A stretch of 26,557 nt of DNA from Prorocentrum cordatum. Its lineage: Eukaryota > Sar > Dinophyceae > Prorocentrales > Prorocentraceae. Position numbers and translations under genes: made by a program. The stretch lies in the NCBI GenBank assembly GCA_963575745.1, contig CAUYUJ010017797.1, forward strand, positions 197,753 to 224,309, in the 5' to 3' direction. Each line of letters begins with the position of its first letter. Position 1 is the first letter of the stretch. Positions 17,316 to 25,599 of the stretch are shown here, one piece after another. The notes beneath the pieces were generated by a model that did not search any database, was not told where the DNA came from, and was given only the letters and a program-made list of their open reading frames with translations.

Positions 17316-18210
17316 TCACACTGGGAACTGCATGTTGGACCAGTCCCGGGTAGAGACCCCAGGCCGCCAATGCCCGATATCAGCTATGATCGACTTCGCT
17401 TCATGGCCCGTCATTCTGCCCATCTCGGGGCACCTTCCTCCCGGCACACCGCGCCTCACTCTGCTCTGATCCAGCCCTAGTTCCCTCGCAAGTATGTCTT
17501 CGTGTTTCTGGCCAGCCCCACGTTTCAATCCCGTCAGCGCCCACGCCGCGGCGCCCGAGGTTCCCGATCGACCTCTCGCCCTCCATCCCGGGCCCCAGCC
17601 CCTCCCCCCCCCCCCGCCTCCACCTCGCACTCCTCTTCGTTTTCTCCTCTGACCAGCCGAGGCCAAAGTCGCGCCCGACACGGCAAGATCGCTTCCGCGC
17701 ACAATTAGCCATTGCTTCCACCCGCCACGTTCGAACGCAGCGCGACGCGCGCCCTCGGGCGCGCCCGGCTCGCGCGCAACCCCGCGCAACAATCCCCCCC
17801 GCTGCTGGCAGCGTCGCGGGCGCAGCACGTTGATTCGAACGCGTTGCCGCGCTTGCCTGACCCGCGTTTCCCGCCGGTAACTAAGCGCAAATGCATTTTG
17901 AGCAGGCGCGTGGAAGTCAGCGCGTCTAACGCATGCGATGCAAAGCTTTATTGCGCGCCCCCTTCTTTCCTTCCTCATTTCCGATTCCTTCAACGACGGC
18001 CATGCGCATTAACAACTTATGCGCTTCAAGCGGTGGTGAAGACGCAATCGCGTTTTCCTCTGTAGGATTGTCTTCCATTTGCTGCGCCACAAGCCTTGAG
18101 CATTCGAGGTTCGAGTCATCCTTCCCGTTGATGTCCACGCACCGTGCCCCTGCAATCTTCTTGCCTGACAGTTTCCAACATTCACCCCAATTTACCTTGA
18201 CATATACCGG
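17316..18210 (-). pseudogene. Ty1/copia-type reverse transcriptase domain (broken, catalytic residues replaced)
   Basis: Minus-strand order matches a copia RT. First, CWKLSGKKIAGARCVDINGK (about 18180-18120), SRLVAQQ and SSPPLEAHKLL (near 18036) resemble the 'RWVDINKGD...SRLVA...ATPPLEA' entry block I recall from dinoflagellates. Then, after a frame change near 17,950, CVRRADFHAPA (about 17933-17901) sits where the family has DVRRAYFHAP, so the first catalytic Asp is Cys. STCCARDAASSGG (17836-17795, another frame) resembles the 'YGTRDAA..W' block. IVRGSDLAVSG (about 17705-17673) sits where the family has 'VHGDDF..VG', so GDD is GSD. GQKHEDILARELGLDQSRV (17513-17457) resembles the 'RHAE.I..ELGL' block. 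Frame changes and a C-run near 17,607-17,619 complete the picture of a dead copy. Confidence 0.75.
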
Positions 18211-18399
18211 GCGCGGATGGAATTAATCCGTTTCCTCGCCTCGCTTTGGCGGTCAATTCTTTCGCCCGCTCGCGTCAAGCGCCGCCGCTCCAAACTGTTG
18301 CTGCCAAATCCTGTCCATGGTGAACCACATTATTCCCTGGCCGACTTACGGCGATGATCTGTCTGGCGTCCGTTCCATGGGAGCCTGCGTGGCCCCTGG

Positions 18400-18470
18400 C
18401 AGTGTCCAATTTGGGCCTACTTTGGAACGAATTTGGACCGGATTTGGACCAGACTTGGACTGGATTCGCG
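18400..18470 (+). repeat. 11-12 bp TTTGGAC tandem repeat
   Basis: Five imperfect copies of ATTTGGACCGG/ACTTGGACTGG within about 65 bp, inside the spacer of the copia relic. Confidence 0.7.
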
Positions 18471-18722
18471 GGGGCTAGGAGAACGAGGAAGGGGAGGGGG
18501 AACAGGAGGGGGGAGGAGGAGCAGGAGGATGGGCCAAATGCGGTCTCCACGCTGTCCACATGCAGGAAAAGCTGATTTCAATGTCGCCGCCCAAGGCTCC
18601 CATGAACAGACATCGAAGATCTGGGCTACTGGTCCGCAGTTTTCGCAAGTGGCGGGTGCTTTCAGCCATCCTTGGTGATTGCACTGAGTATTTCCATTGA
18701 TGGCTGCGCATGTTTCTGCTGA
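18417..18722 (-). CDS. Cys-containing open frame without ATG inside the copia relic, unknown
   Basis: A 101-codon minus frame lies between TAG codons at 18723-18725 and 18417-18419. The first half is protein-like, with clustered Cys/His (ETCAAINGNTQCNHQGW, then PATCENCGPVAQIFDVC); the second half is leucine/proline-rich low complexity from a C/T tract. The Cys spacing could suit a small metal-binding fold, but no family is recognised. It falls where I would expect the linker between the methyltransferase-like and RT modules, so it may be an insertion or chance. Confidence 0.2.
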   Translation of the reverse strand, partial: SAETCAAINGNTQCNHQGWLKAPATCENCGPVAQIFDVCSWEPWAATLKSAFPACGQRGDRIWPILLLLLPPPVPPPLPRSPSPRESSPSLVQIRSKFVPK

Positions 18723-18977
18723 CTACGCACGTAAACGCAGCGGTAGTGTATCAGACGTTTCCTTTGAACTATCATCTCCTTCCGCGTCCACTTGTTGGGT
18801 CATTTCTCAGGTCCTCTACTGTTTCCTCGGCGTCGCGGCCCTGGGTGATCATTCTAATGCGCGATCCCCACCAGGGCCCCTCTGATTCAGGCAGCATTGA
18901 CCTGCTGGTTTTGTCGTACTTTCTCCTCCACGTGACCTTCCGATCTCCTGTTCCGGGGGGGGGTCCTTGTTAACCCC

Positions 18978-19166
18978 TCAACTTCGCATGCGTCGCATTC
19001 TAGCAGGTGCATGTTTCCCACGTATTCCTGTAACTTCATGTCCAGATCGATCATCCCGCCTCATTTGTTTACTGAGCCCTTTGAGTATGGCATGGCAAAG
19101 CTGATGTGTGCACAATTTCGATCTCCGTTTTTCCAAACCCTGGGACTTCCATGAGCAATTATTCAA
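18978..19166 (-). pseudogene. Retroelement polyprotein segment between methyltransferase-like and RT parts
   Basis: This 62-codon minus frame carries LCHAILKGLSKQMRRD (19100-19053), matching a 'YP..LC.AI..GL.KQ..' block that I recall closing the methyltransferase-like module of dinoflagellate copia-like elements. The other frame over 19,050-18,960 reads LDMKLQEYVGNMHLLECDAC, suggesting the coding frame shifts there. It links the domain at 19178-19843 to the RT and supports one original polyprotein. Confidence 0.55.
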
Positions 19167-19177
19167 TTAGATTATGG

Positions 19178-19843
19178 TCATCTCCCCAATGAGTTGGCCA
19201 TGAATATGTCGAGCGTCATTGCTGCCCGCTCGTTCCCGTTGTATTTGGGCGTCACGCCATAGCTGCGCGCGCCCCCTCGGCAGAACTCTACCTCAAGGTG
19301 GCTCGGCATTAACTGCGCGGCTTTTGTCCGCAAGCTCGATGCTGACTCTGGGCGCCCAAGTAAGAAATGCACCCCGCCGCGCCCCATGTATCCGACTAAA
19401 CTCAATCGCACACTTCCGGCGACATCCATCCGGTTATCCCTCGCCCGTCGGCTGAAACAGACGCAGACGGGGCTGGCCACGAGCAGCACCGCTGCTTCGC
19501 TCCTGACTGCCAATTCTGCCTGTTGTCCCATTTCGGGCACGTTGAAATCCCACGGATCCCCGTGCTCGTCGCGCGTGGTTAACCCTGATGTTAATCCCAT
19601 CTTGTCTGCCATGCCTGTGGCGCGCGCGGGCGAGTGAGCTTCGCTTGCGCGCGCGCGTGCCGTGGCTTGGTTTCTGAGGCGCAATTTGACCAGCTCGCTC
19701 GATTGCTGTCTTGCGCTGCCCTGGACAGATGCTTGAACGCGCGGGAGATCCCCCCAATCGACAGCCAGCGTACCCTCACAACCAATTGGAAGGAGGGGGG
19801 CGCGAACGTCTGCCCCCTGACCCGGGGGTGGGGGGCCTTCCAA
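19178..19843 (-). pseudogene. Cytosine-methyltransferase-like module of the Ty1/copia-like relic
   Basis: A 221-codon minus frame. Residues 91-100 RDEHGDPWDF and 120-131 LLVASPVCVCFS match a module I recall from dinoflagellate copia-like polyproteins, where a 'G.PWDF' block precedes 'LL..SPPC..FS'. The PC pair resembles motif IV (PCQ) of C5-cytosine methyltransferases, and here its Pro is Val (P-C to V-C; nt 19474-19451). Further on, GVHFLLGRPESASS (157-170) fits 'G..FL.E.P..A.SW', CRGGARSYG (188-196) fits a 'C..G' block, and FMANS (214-218) fits 'F.TNS'. The frame stops at 19178, and the polyprotein continues after a shift at 19166. A catalytic role has not to my knowledge been shown, and the key motif is altered, so this copy is probably inactive. 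The first ~70 residues are less certain and may not belong. Confidence 0.6.
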
Positions 19844-19848
19844 GATGG

Positions 19849-20235
19849 GGGGTGGGGCTCGAATCGCCCCCCCCCCCCAAATGCAGCGCTCGGCGGCGAG
19901 CCTGGGGGGGGGTGTGGGAATGGGGGCGGGCAGGATTTCTCAGTGTCTCGGAAGGCCTACGGCCCTCTGAAAAATTCTCGAAGCCTTCCCCGAAGGCGCC
20001 GGAAACTTCGCCGAAGGCTAGGGGGTCCCCTGTAAGGCCCGCCGCCTTCAGAGAAGGCCTTCCCCCTCCCCCGCTCCCCCGAAGGCCCCGCAGAAAGGCG
20101 CTGGGGGGCTCAAACCGCCCCCCCCCCCCCCCCTCCCGAATTGCAAGGGGGGGTTCGAAACCGCCGCCCGCCCCCCCTTGCGCGGGGGGGGAGGGGTAGG
20201 GCAGGGGGGGCGCCCACCCCCCTCTGCATTGCAAG
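19849..20235. repeat. G-run/C-run hairpin units and foldback
   Basis: Three hairpin-like units of the form GGGG-CTCGAA-CGCCCC lie near 19853-19878, 20104-20133 (C16 run at 20118-20133) and 20146-20176. Between them, 19946-20100 is full of GAAGGC/GCCTTC, including GGAAGGCCT..TCTGAA (from about 19950) facing TCAGAGAAGGCCTTCC (about 20049-20064). The third unit contains GGTTCGAAACC (20152-20162), which fits the pol III B-box consensus, but no matching A-box was found at a suitable distance. It separates the copia relic from the material upstream of it. No gene seen. Confidence 0.7.
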
Positions 20236-20237
20236 GG

Positions 20238-20282
20238 CGACAACGACGACGACGACAACGACGATGACAACGACGACGGGCA
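20238..20282 (+). repeat. CGA trinucleotide repeat
   Basis: GACAACGACGACGACGACAACGACGATG-type imperfect triplets over about 45 bp. Confidence 0.8.
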
Positions 20283-20369
20283 ACAAATGGCCAAACACGA
20301 AACATAAGCATTCAAAACTCTCGAACAGAAACCAGCCAGCGCAGATTTCAAATAGACCAGAATGCTGAC

Positions 20370-20590
20370 ACGAAGTGGACTGGGGTGGACTGAGACAGAC
20401 TGGACGGGAAGAGACTGAGTTGGACTAGGGTGGATTATACTCCGCTCTGCTCTGTTTTACTCCATCATGCCCGACTCTACTCTACCACCTACCCTAGTCT
20501 TATCCCATGTACTCTGGCTTACCTACCCTACCCTACCCTGGTCTACACCAGTCTAGCCTCCTCTGCTCTACTCCTACTCCTGCTCTGCTC
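20370..20590. repeat. Pentamer repeat with switched strand bias
   Basis: 20370-20438 is rich in TGGAC/TAGGG pentamers; 20440-20590 is rich in the near-complementary CTACC/CTACT/CTCTG pentamers (CTACCCTACCCTACC near 20523). The halves can fold back imperfectly (GACTAGGGT against ACCCTAGTC). No coding potential. Confidence 0.75.
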
Positions 20591-20599
20591 CATGGTTAC

Positions 20600-20770
20600 A
20601 TGCACTTGTACCGTGATACATACTTACATTTGGATGTATACTTCAACTTTTACGTCTACGCATACTGAAACGTAAACGTACACATATACTGACACGTGTA
20701 CTTATCATTACATGTAAACGTATACGCATATGTATACCAGCGATTATACGCATGCTCATATGTTCTCGCC
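20600..20770. repeat. Alternating ACGTAT/ACATAT hexamer-like repeat
   Basis: AT-rich, purine-pyrimidine alternating sequence (GTATACGCATATGTATAC near 20719-20737) giving Tyr/Thr/Val/Arg-rich translations on both strands. The C-terminal ends of minus frames 20643-21482 and 20656-21711 lie in it and are not believable protein. Confidence 0.8.
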
Positions 20771-20799
20771 CATCCAGCGGGCCAGCTCCGAGGCGGCCC

Positions 20800-21500
20800 C
20801 CCAGGGGCGTCCATCCCGCTTTGCGGAAACCGCGCAGGGCACGTCGGGCCCAAGGGAAGTGCGGCGACTTCGCCCAGACCTCGACGATGTGGGACATCAG
20901 CGCGTGGATGGCGTTGTTGGCTCGGCCGGCGGGCTCTCCCTCGAAGTGGAATGTCGAGGTGCAGCTCGAGGGCCTTGTCGCGCGCCTCGGGGCCGTCGAC
21001 CGCCAGCTGCTGCGCCCTCCACCGCGCCGTGAGCTCGTCGCACTCGTGCTGGCAGACCCGCTGCGTCGCCTGCCCCGAGGACCTGCGCTTAGGGCAGGCG
21101 CTCTCGCCAGGCAAGGTCGCAGCCGTCTTGGCGACCGCCCGTCGGGTAGAGCTCCGACGCTGCCGGGCGCTGGAGGGCGGCCGGCTGCCGGCGACGTCCT
21201 GCGCCGGCTGCCCCAGCGGCGGCCGCCCGCCGCCCTCGAGAGCCGCCCGGCTTGTCGGCCGCCCAGCCCAGCACGCGGAGGGCGAGGCTCCGCTGCTCTG
21301 CGCTGTCGCCGCAGGGCTGGAAGCCGACGGCGCGCCCACATCCTGTAGCAAGCCGCCGCGGGCACGAGGGGATCGAGAGCGGCTTCGGCTGCGCGACCCG
21401 CGTTGCAGTGGCCAGCTCGCGCTCCCAGCGGGGATCGAGCAACGGCTCGCCATCCCGCCGAGCCGAAACGCGCTCTGACCAAGGGCCTCCGCGAGCCCTA
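20800..21500 (-). pseudogene. Tail of the second methyltransferase-like polyprotein, low-complexity then charged
   Basis: Downstream of the YPRGLC block the minus frame (21711-20656) becomes Ser/Arg/Ala-rich (RGSRSRSRSRSPRARGG). It then shows a protein-like stretch, QATQRVCQHECDELTARWRA and LAVDGPEARDKALELHLDIP. After a shift the other frame (21482-20643) gives FEGEPAGRANNAIHALMSHI and VEVWAKSPHFPWARRALRGF. Protein-like quality ends near 20,780, where simple repeats begin. No domain recognised. Confidence 0.35.
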
Positions 21501-21866
21501 GCGCAGCCGCGCGACAGAGCCCACGGGGGTAAGCGGCTGCCAGAGATGTCTTCCACTCCAGACGAGCTTGCCGGCCCCGTCCGGGAACTTCACCTTCCCC
21601 TCGATGCGCTCGTGGGGCACCTGGCACATGCATTTCCTCTCTATGCTCTTCAGGACGGGGACGTTTGTGATGAATGTCGCGGGCTTCTTGCACAGGGCCC
21701 CATAGCGGCAACGCTGGTACACGACGTAATCAGATCTTACTCCCTCGATCATGCCGACGAGGGGCAGGTACTTCAGGAGCCCCGAGGAAGCTGGAATTTC
21801 GATCGACACGGAGACCCCGACACGATAACCTTTGCCCCACGACGGGGGCAGGAGCAGCTTCGCCAT
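21498..21866 (-). pseudogene. Methyltransferase-like C-terminal fragment of a second retroelement type
   Basis: The minus frame from 21866 carries VSVSIEIPASSGLLKYLP (about 21812-21759), CRYGALCKKPATFITN (53-68) and CMCQVPHERIEG (79-90) with GKVKFPDGAGKLVW to about 21558. After a one-base shift, frame 21711-20656 continues with KTSLAAAYPRGLCRA (21552-21508). The order 'ENP.SS.LW..P ... YG ... K.T.. TN ... C...H....G ... YP..LC' is what I recall as the second half of a methyltransferase-like domain in dinoflagellate retroelements; ENP would correspond to ENV (motif VI) of C5-methyltransferases, and here it is EIP. I could not find the preceding PC motif. The family call is from memory and is tentative. 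Confidence 0.45.
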
Positions 21867-22097
21867 GAACTCCGCCGGCGCGAGGGCGTCGTCGTCGCCA
21901 CCGATTCGATTGAAAAACTGACGTGGCCGAACCCAATCGGCACAGCCTGACCCTGGCCTCGGTTCAAATCTTCACGTCGTGGAGCCGCCGGTCATAGTCC
22001 AGGGCCTGCAGGGGTGACTCGAAGTATCTGACGCGCGTCACTCCAGTCTGGCTCCGTGGCAAGGGGGCCGTGTGGGATAATCCAGAACGCGGCCGTG

Positions 22098-22538
22098 TCA
22101 AAGATTCGGGGCGCGAAACTCATGACGCGCGAACCAGGCAACACGCGGGCCCCCCAGTCTGAAGACGCTTGCTTCAAGACCCTGCGCGCCGTCATAATCC
22201 CTCGACCGCCCGTTCGGCCCAAGCCAACGCGGGAACTTGTCGGGGTCCTCTCCGCGCCTGATCTCAAGGCCTCGACGGACCAAGCCGACTGCTCCGTTGG
22301 CGCCGTCCTCCCCGGCTTCGACGACACAGTCGCCGAAAGCCGGGTAGTTGGCTCTCTGAATGGGAAGAACGTTGAAGCACTTGTACTGGCGCGCCCCACG
22401 GAGGTCCTTCTGCGGGGCTACGACCTGCCCGGCCATCGACCGGATCGCGGAAGCCACGTCGATCGGCGCGAGGATGGCCGCATGCTGATGCCTGGCGGAC
22501 GGCTCGCACTTGACGTAGATCCGTCCATGCGTGATCAC
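22098..22538 (-). pseudogene. Coding-like frame, unknown, same frame as the next ORF upstream
   Basis: A minus frame of 146 codons with protein-like composition (RIYVKCEPSARHQHAAILAP, GARQYKCFNVLPIQRANYPA, RRGEDPDKFPRWLGPNGRSR). It shares its reading frame with 23600-22617 and is separated from it only by a TGA at 22617-22619, so both may be one gene. Another frame at 22,130-21,990 (DTAAFWIIPHGPLATEPDWS) may continue it. No family recognised; position suggests the front half of the methyltransferase-like region. Confidence 0.4.
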
Positions 22539-22616
22539 TCGAAGCGAATGGCCTCTGCAGGTGGAGCAGCAACGGCTTGACCATGGGCATCGACTTCGAG
22601 GCCGCCAGCGGCGCGG

Positions 22617-23600
22617 TCACCAGGCGGCCGCGGCGGCCGCGCGCGCCCGAAGCTCGTCCCAGCTGGGTTGCATGGCGACGGCGGCATATTCGTCTTCTGC
22701 CTTTTCGACGCCCAGCGTTTGAACGGTGTCTACGGGCAACGGGGCTGGGGCGCGCAGGAAGCGCGCCCGCGCCCTGTCGTGGTCATCGCCCTCGATCACG
22801 CCCACGATGACCTTCGCTTCCACCCAACCACCCGAACTGAGCACGTGCGCCGCGCTGCGCCTCGCCAAATCGACGATGAGCGAGGCCAGTTGTTCGGTTT
22901 CCTCGTCCCCGACATCACTGTGCCAAGCGGATGTGATTAGGTTCTCGCGCAGATGCATCGGCACCAATGCGCGAGGCTCGTCGGGGAGCTCGCGAGACTC
23001 AATAGCGTTGAGACGCACGCGGAAGAAACGATCGGCCACGCCACGCTGCAATGGTGACAGTGTTCTCAATAGTTCCAATAGCGCGTCGCCGATGAGATAC
23101 CTTGCGGCATGCAGCTCTCCCGTATCAACGTCCTCGTACAAGCCCCCGAATGTGCAGGACGCCGGGCCAGAGTCGCGCGCCTCCTCCAGTTTCCTGGCGA
23201 CGTTCGGAACTACGGCCTGGAAGCCTTTGCCTTCGTTCTCTGGCACGGGCAGGAGCGGGCCGTGAGGGCCGAGCTCGGCGCGCCCCAGGTCGACGAGAGC
23301 CGCGCCCCCCTTCTCGCCCAACAGCCGCTGCAACTCGTCCGCGGACACCTGGGCGTCCTTCGGCGGCGTCGGCGCCCCCGCGAGCCGAAAATAATTCGAC
23401 CCAAAAGCTCGCGGGGGCTTGTTGGCGAGGATGCCCAGGGGGACAGAAGCCGGCGCGAGGAAGACGGGCTCTGCCTCAGGCTCTCGGCGCTGCGTGGAAT
23501 AGGCTGGGGATGCGCTGGCGCGGCCAGCGCGACCCCCTTCGGCCCCCCCGTTCTGGTTTCTGCTCCTCCTCGTCGGCCTCTCCCAGAGGTTCTGATTCAC
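22617..23600 (-). CDS. Long coding-like ORF, unknown function
   Basis: A 327-codon minus frame, the longest protein-like frame in the right half. After an Arg/Gly/Pro-rich start (~residues 1-50) it becomes ordinary soluble protein: PKDAQVSADELQRLLGEKGG, KLEEARDSGPASCTFGGLYE, DVDTGELHAARYLIGDALLE, LLRTLSPLQRGVADRFFRVR, PMHLRENLITSAWHSDVGDE and KVIVGVIEGDDHDRARARFL. It ends in an alanine run from a GGCCGC repeat and stops at TGA 22617-22619. No signal peptide, membrane segment or catalytic motif is visible. It lies between the RT/RNase H and methyltransferase-like relics on the same strand, so it may be part of one element. A host gene is also possible. Confidence 0.45.
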   Translation of the reverse strand: MNQNLWERPTRRSRNQNGGAEGGRAGRASASPAYSTQRREPEAEPVFLAPASVPLGILANKPPRAFGSNYFRLAGAPTPPKDAQVSADELQRLLGEKGGAALVDLGRAELGPHGPLLPVPENEGKGFQAVVPNVARKLEEARDSGPASCTFGGLYEDVDTGELHAARYLIGDALLELLRTLSPLQRGVADRFFRVRLNAIESRELPDEPRALVPMHLRENLITSAWHSDVGDEETEQLASLIVDLARRSAAHVLSSGGWVEAKVIVGVIEGDDHDRARARFLRAPAPLPVDTVQTLGVEKAEDEYAAVAMQPSWDELRARAAAAAAW

Positions 23601-23703
23601 CGCCTTGTTCTGACTCGCTGCCTTCTTCTGGCTCGCTGCCCTCGTCGGAGCGCGACCCCTCCTCCGAGGCAGGCGCCGTCGCTTGCGGCGAGACGCGAGT
23701 CAT
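23476..23703 (-). other. Acidic low-complexity stretch upstream of the long ORF
   Basis: A minus frame with repeated Glu/Ser/Gly (ASEEGSRSDEGSEPEEGSES) made of GAG/GGC-type near-repeats. It overlaps the start of the 23600-22617 frame in a different register. It could be the N-terminal acidic linker of that protein if the frame shifted here. Confidence 0.3.
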
Positions 23704-23810
23704 GGTGCCAGCAGGCAGTCCCTCGCCGGCGCCTTCGGTCTCGAATGCCTCGACAGGCGGGCCACCCCAATCGGGATTCGGGCGGTCGGGGGCCCGGGGC
23801 GAGGGGCTCG

Positions 23811-24050
23811 CTAGAACGGCCGCGAGGCCCCTCTGCCTCTTTGACGTTCATGCTGGCCTCGGAACCCCTCGGGACTCAGGAACTCCTCATTCTCTTCGTC
23901 TTGCATCCCGTCAGCGTCAACCTGCCCTTCCACGTGCCCATGTGAAGCGTTGGAACTGTCTGATCCTTGTTCCGCAATCTTACCCTCGCACCACTTGTCA
24001 AGGATCTCTATGTCGTGCGCAATGACTTCGGGGCGAGCGTCATGCATCAT
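23811..24050 (-). pseudogene. Coding-like fragment, acidic, unknown
   Basis: An 80-codon minus frame: DARPEVIAHDIEILDKWCEG, then an acidic stretch (GQVDADGMQDEENEEFLSPE), ending at TAG 23811-23813. It is in the same reading frame as 23600-22617, so it may be its broken upstream part. The frame 24556-24047 upstream has a protein-like end (DDQEVLASIQQARLRQVYLC). Confidence 0.35.
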
Positions 24051-24079
24051 ATAAGCATCTGGCCAGCAGCTCTACTCCC

Positions 24080-24870
24080 CATGGTGAGCTGCGGGACATG
24101 GGAATCCTGCGCCGCCTCGCTGCGCGTCGGGCAGCAGCAGCCCAGGCGAGGGCACAGGTAAACCTGCCGGAGGCGCGCCTGTTGAATGGACGCCAGCACC
24201 TCCTGGTCATCTCTCGATGGCGCGGGGATACAGGGGGGCCATAGGTTGAGGTTGACGCAGTGGAATTCCTTCGCGCATATCCCTGGGCTGCGGGGGGGCG
24301 GGGGGGGGGGGGGCCGTTGGGCACTTGAAAGGCGCAGGCAGGGAGCTCCCCTCGTGTCGCGCCCGCGCAGCGCGCCCAACCTGCGGGAAACCATCGTCTC
24401 CGCGTGGATATGCTCGTCTCTGGGCGCCCAGCGCGTCTGGCTAGCACTTCTGACCCCGGCCCCTTCCTGCGGGCGCCTGGTGCCCAGAGGGGCGCCCGCG
24501 GCGCTGGCGCGGGGCGCCCCCTCGTCTTCCTTGCGAATCTCCTCTCGCCCCGCCATTGCCTGGTTGGCGCAGGTGCGCCATGAAGTCCTCTGACGTCGCC
24601 CAGCGACGTCAGAAGAACCCGCGCGCGAGGTGGCCGCAAATTGTGCCCGGCGCGTCGACGCGACCGCGCGCTCGCAGAACGCAGCCCGGCCGCGTTACAG
24701 AATGCGCAACGCCGAGCACGTAAAACAACAGACGCGTTGTTGCTGGCGCGCAGAAGACCCTGCCTGGCAGTGAAATTCTGCCGAAAGTAAGGGGTACCGC
24801 TTCGCCCGCGCGCGCGGCGAAACCCATGCCGGCGGGGCGGGCTCGCGAAAACTTGGGCGAGGTCCCGCGG
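24080..24870. other. GC-rich spacer 3' of the RNase H relic, no domain recognised
   Basis: The long minus frame (to 24040) stays open here, but its Arg/Ala/Pro/Gly-rich translation shows no motif. It contains a G-run (about 24292-24313) read as polyproline on the minus strand. Openness here reflects GC content rather than selection. Confidence 0.5.
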
Positions 24871-25560
24871 CGCGCGGCGCGCGTCGAGTTGCGCCGGAAG
24901 GTAGTGCTCTTCGCGGTTTGGCAGGTCGGCGATGTTCACTTCTGTCCGCACTCGTTCAATCGCGACGCGCATGTCTAATGCCCCGATCGCCGACTGAAAT
25001 CGCGAGCGCGAGCACGATGGCTGGCTTCGTTCGCGCAGCCCTTCTTTAGAATTGCTCCAGCGGTCGCGTCGTCGCCGAAGACCAACAGATCGCGGCCCCC
25101 GAGGGGGGTGGTCCCAGGAGCAAAGGCCGAGAGCGGCGGCCAAAACTTCGAAACCAATCATATGCGAATCGGCGCGCGGCGAGAATTGACTGCGCGCGAC
25201 GGGCCGCGCGGCGCGCGCGGGCGCCCGGCGCGTCGGCGCGCGGCGCGCGCGCCCCATGATTTCACCGATTGGCTCCATGCCGCAGAAATTCCACCGTTCA
25301 TCAATCAACGCGACCGCCGCAAAGCGCGGCGGGGACCCCCGCGCGACTGCCCACATGAGGGCTGGCACCTGCGCGCTTCCCTTGAACTTCCTTATCTCGA
25401 CTACTCTCGTCGATAGCACGTCGCGCCACCAAGAGAACGAATCTCGCGCGCCGCCGCTTAGTCCCTTGAACTTCCTTATCTCGACTACTCTCGTCGATAG
25501 CACGTCGCGCCACCAAGAGAACGAATCTCGCGCGCCGCCGCTTAGTCCGCCACCAGACCC
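24871..25560 (-). pseudogene. DIRS-like retroelement RNase H domain (broken, with internal duplication)
   Basis: The minus frame from 25830 carries ARDSFSWWRDVLSTRVVEIR twice (84-bp exact tandem duplication). Then come ALMWAVARGSPPRFAAVALI (25362-25303), IGFEVLAAALGL (25158-25123) and RVRTEVNIADLPNREEHY (24954-24901). The missing middle block is in another frame: LLVFGDDATAGAILKKG (25088-25038). I recall this order, 'WTDA.GSPP..AAV', '.I.GLE.LA.ALGL', 'GDN..AE....G' and 'RV.T..NIADLPSRE.Y', from dinoflagellate DIRS-like elements. The first catalytic Asp (WTDA) is Val here (WAVA, nt 25347-25345); the Glu and the GDD Asp remain. Two frame changes inside the domain make it a relic. Confidence 0.65.
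25378..25545. repeat. Exact 84-bp tandem duplication
   Basis: 25378-25461 and 25462-25545 are identical base for base, and the first three bases of a third copy follow. 84 is a multiple of three, so the minus frame stays open and gains 28 residues (LSGGARDSFSWWRDVL and onward). The absence of any difference points to a very recent event or an assembly artefact. Confidence 0.97.
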
Positions 25561-25599
25561 GCGCGCGCAGGAAGAGCGGGAGAAAAGAAAGGAAGAGGC

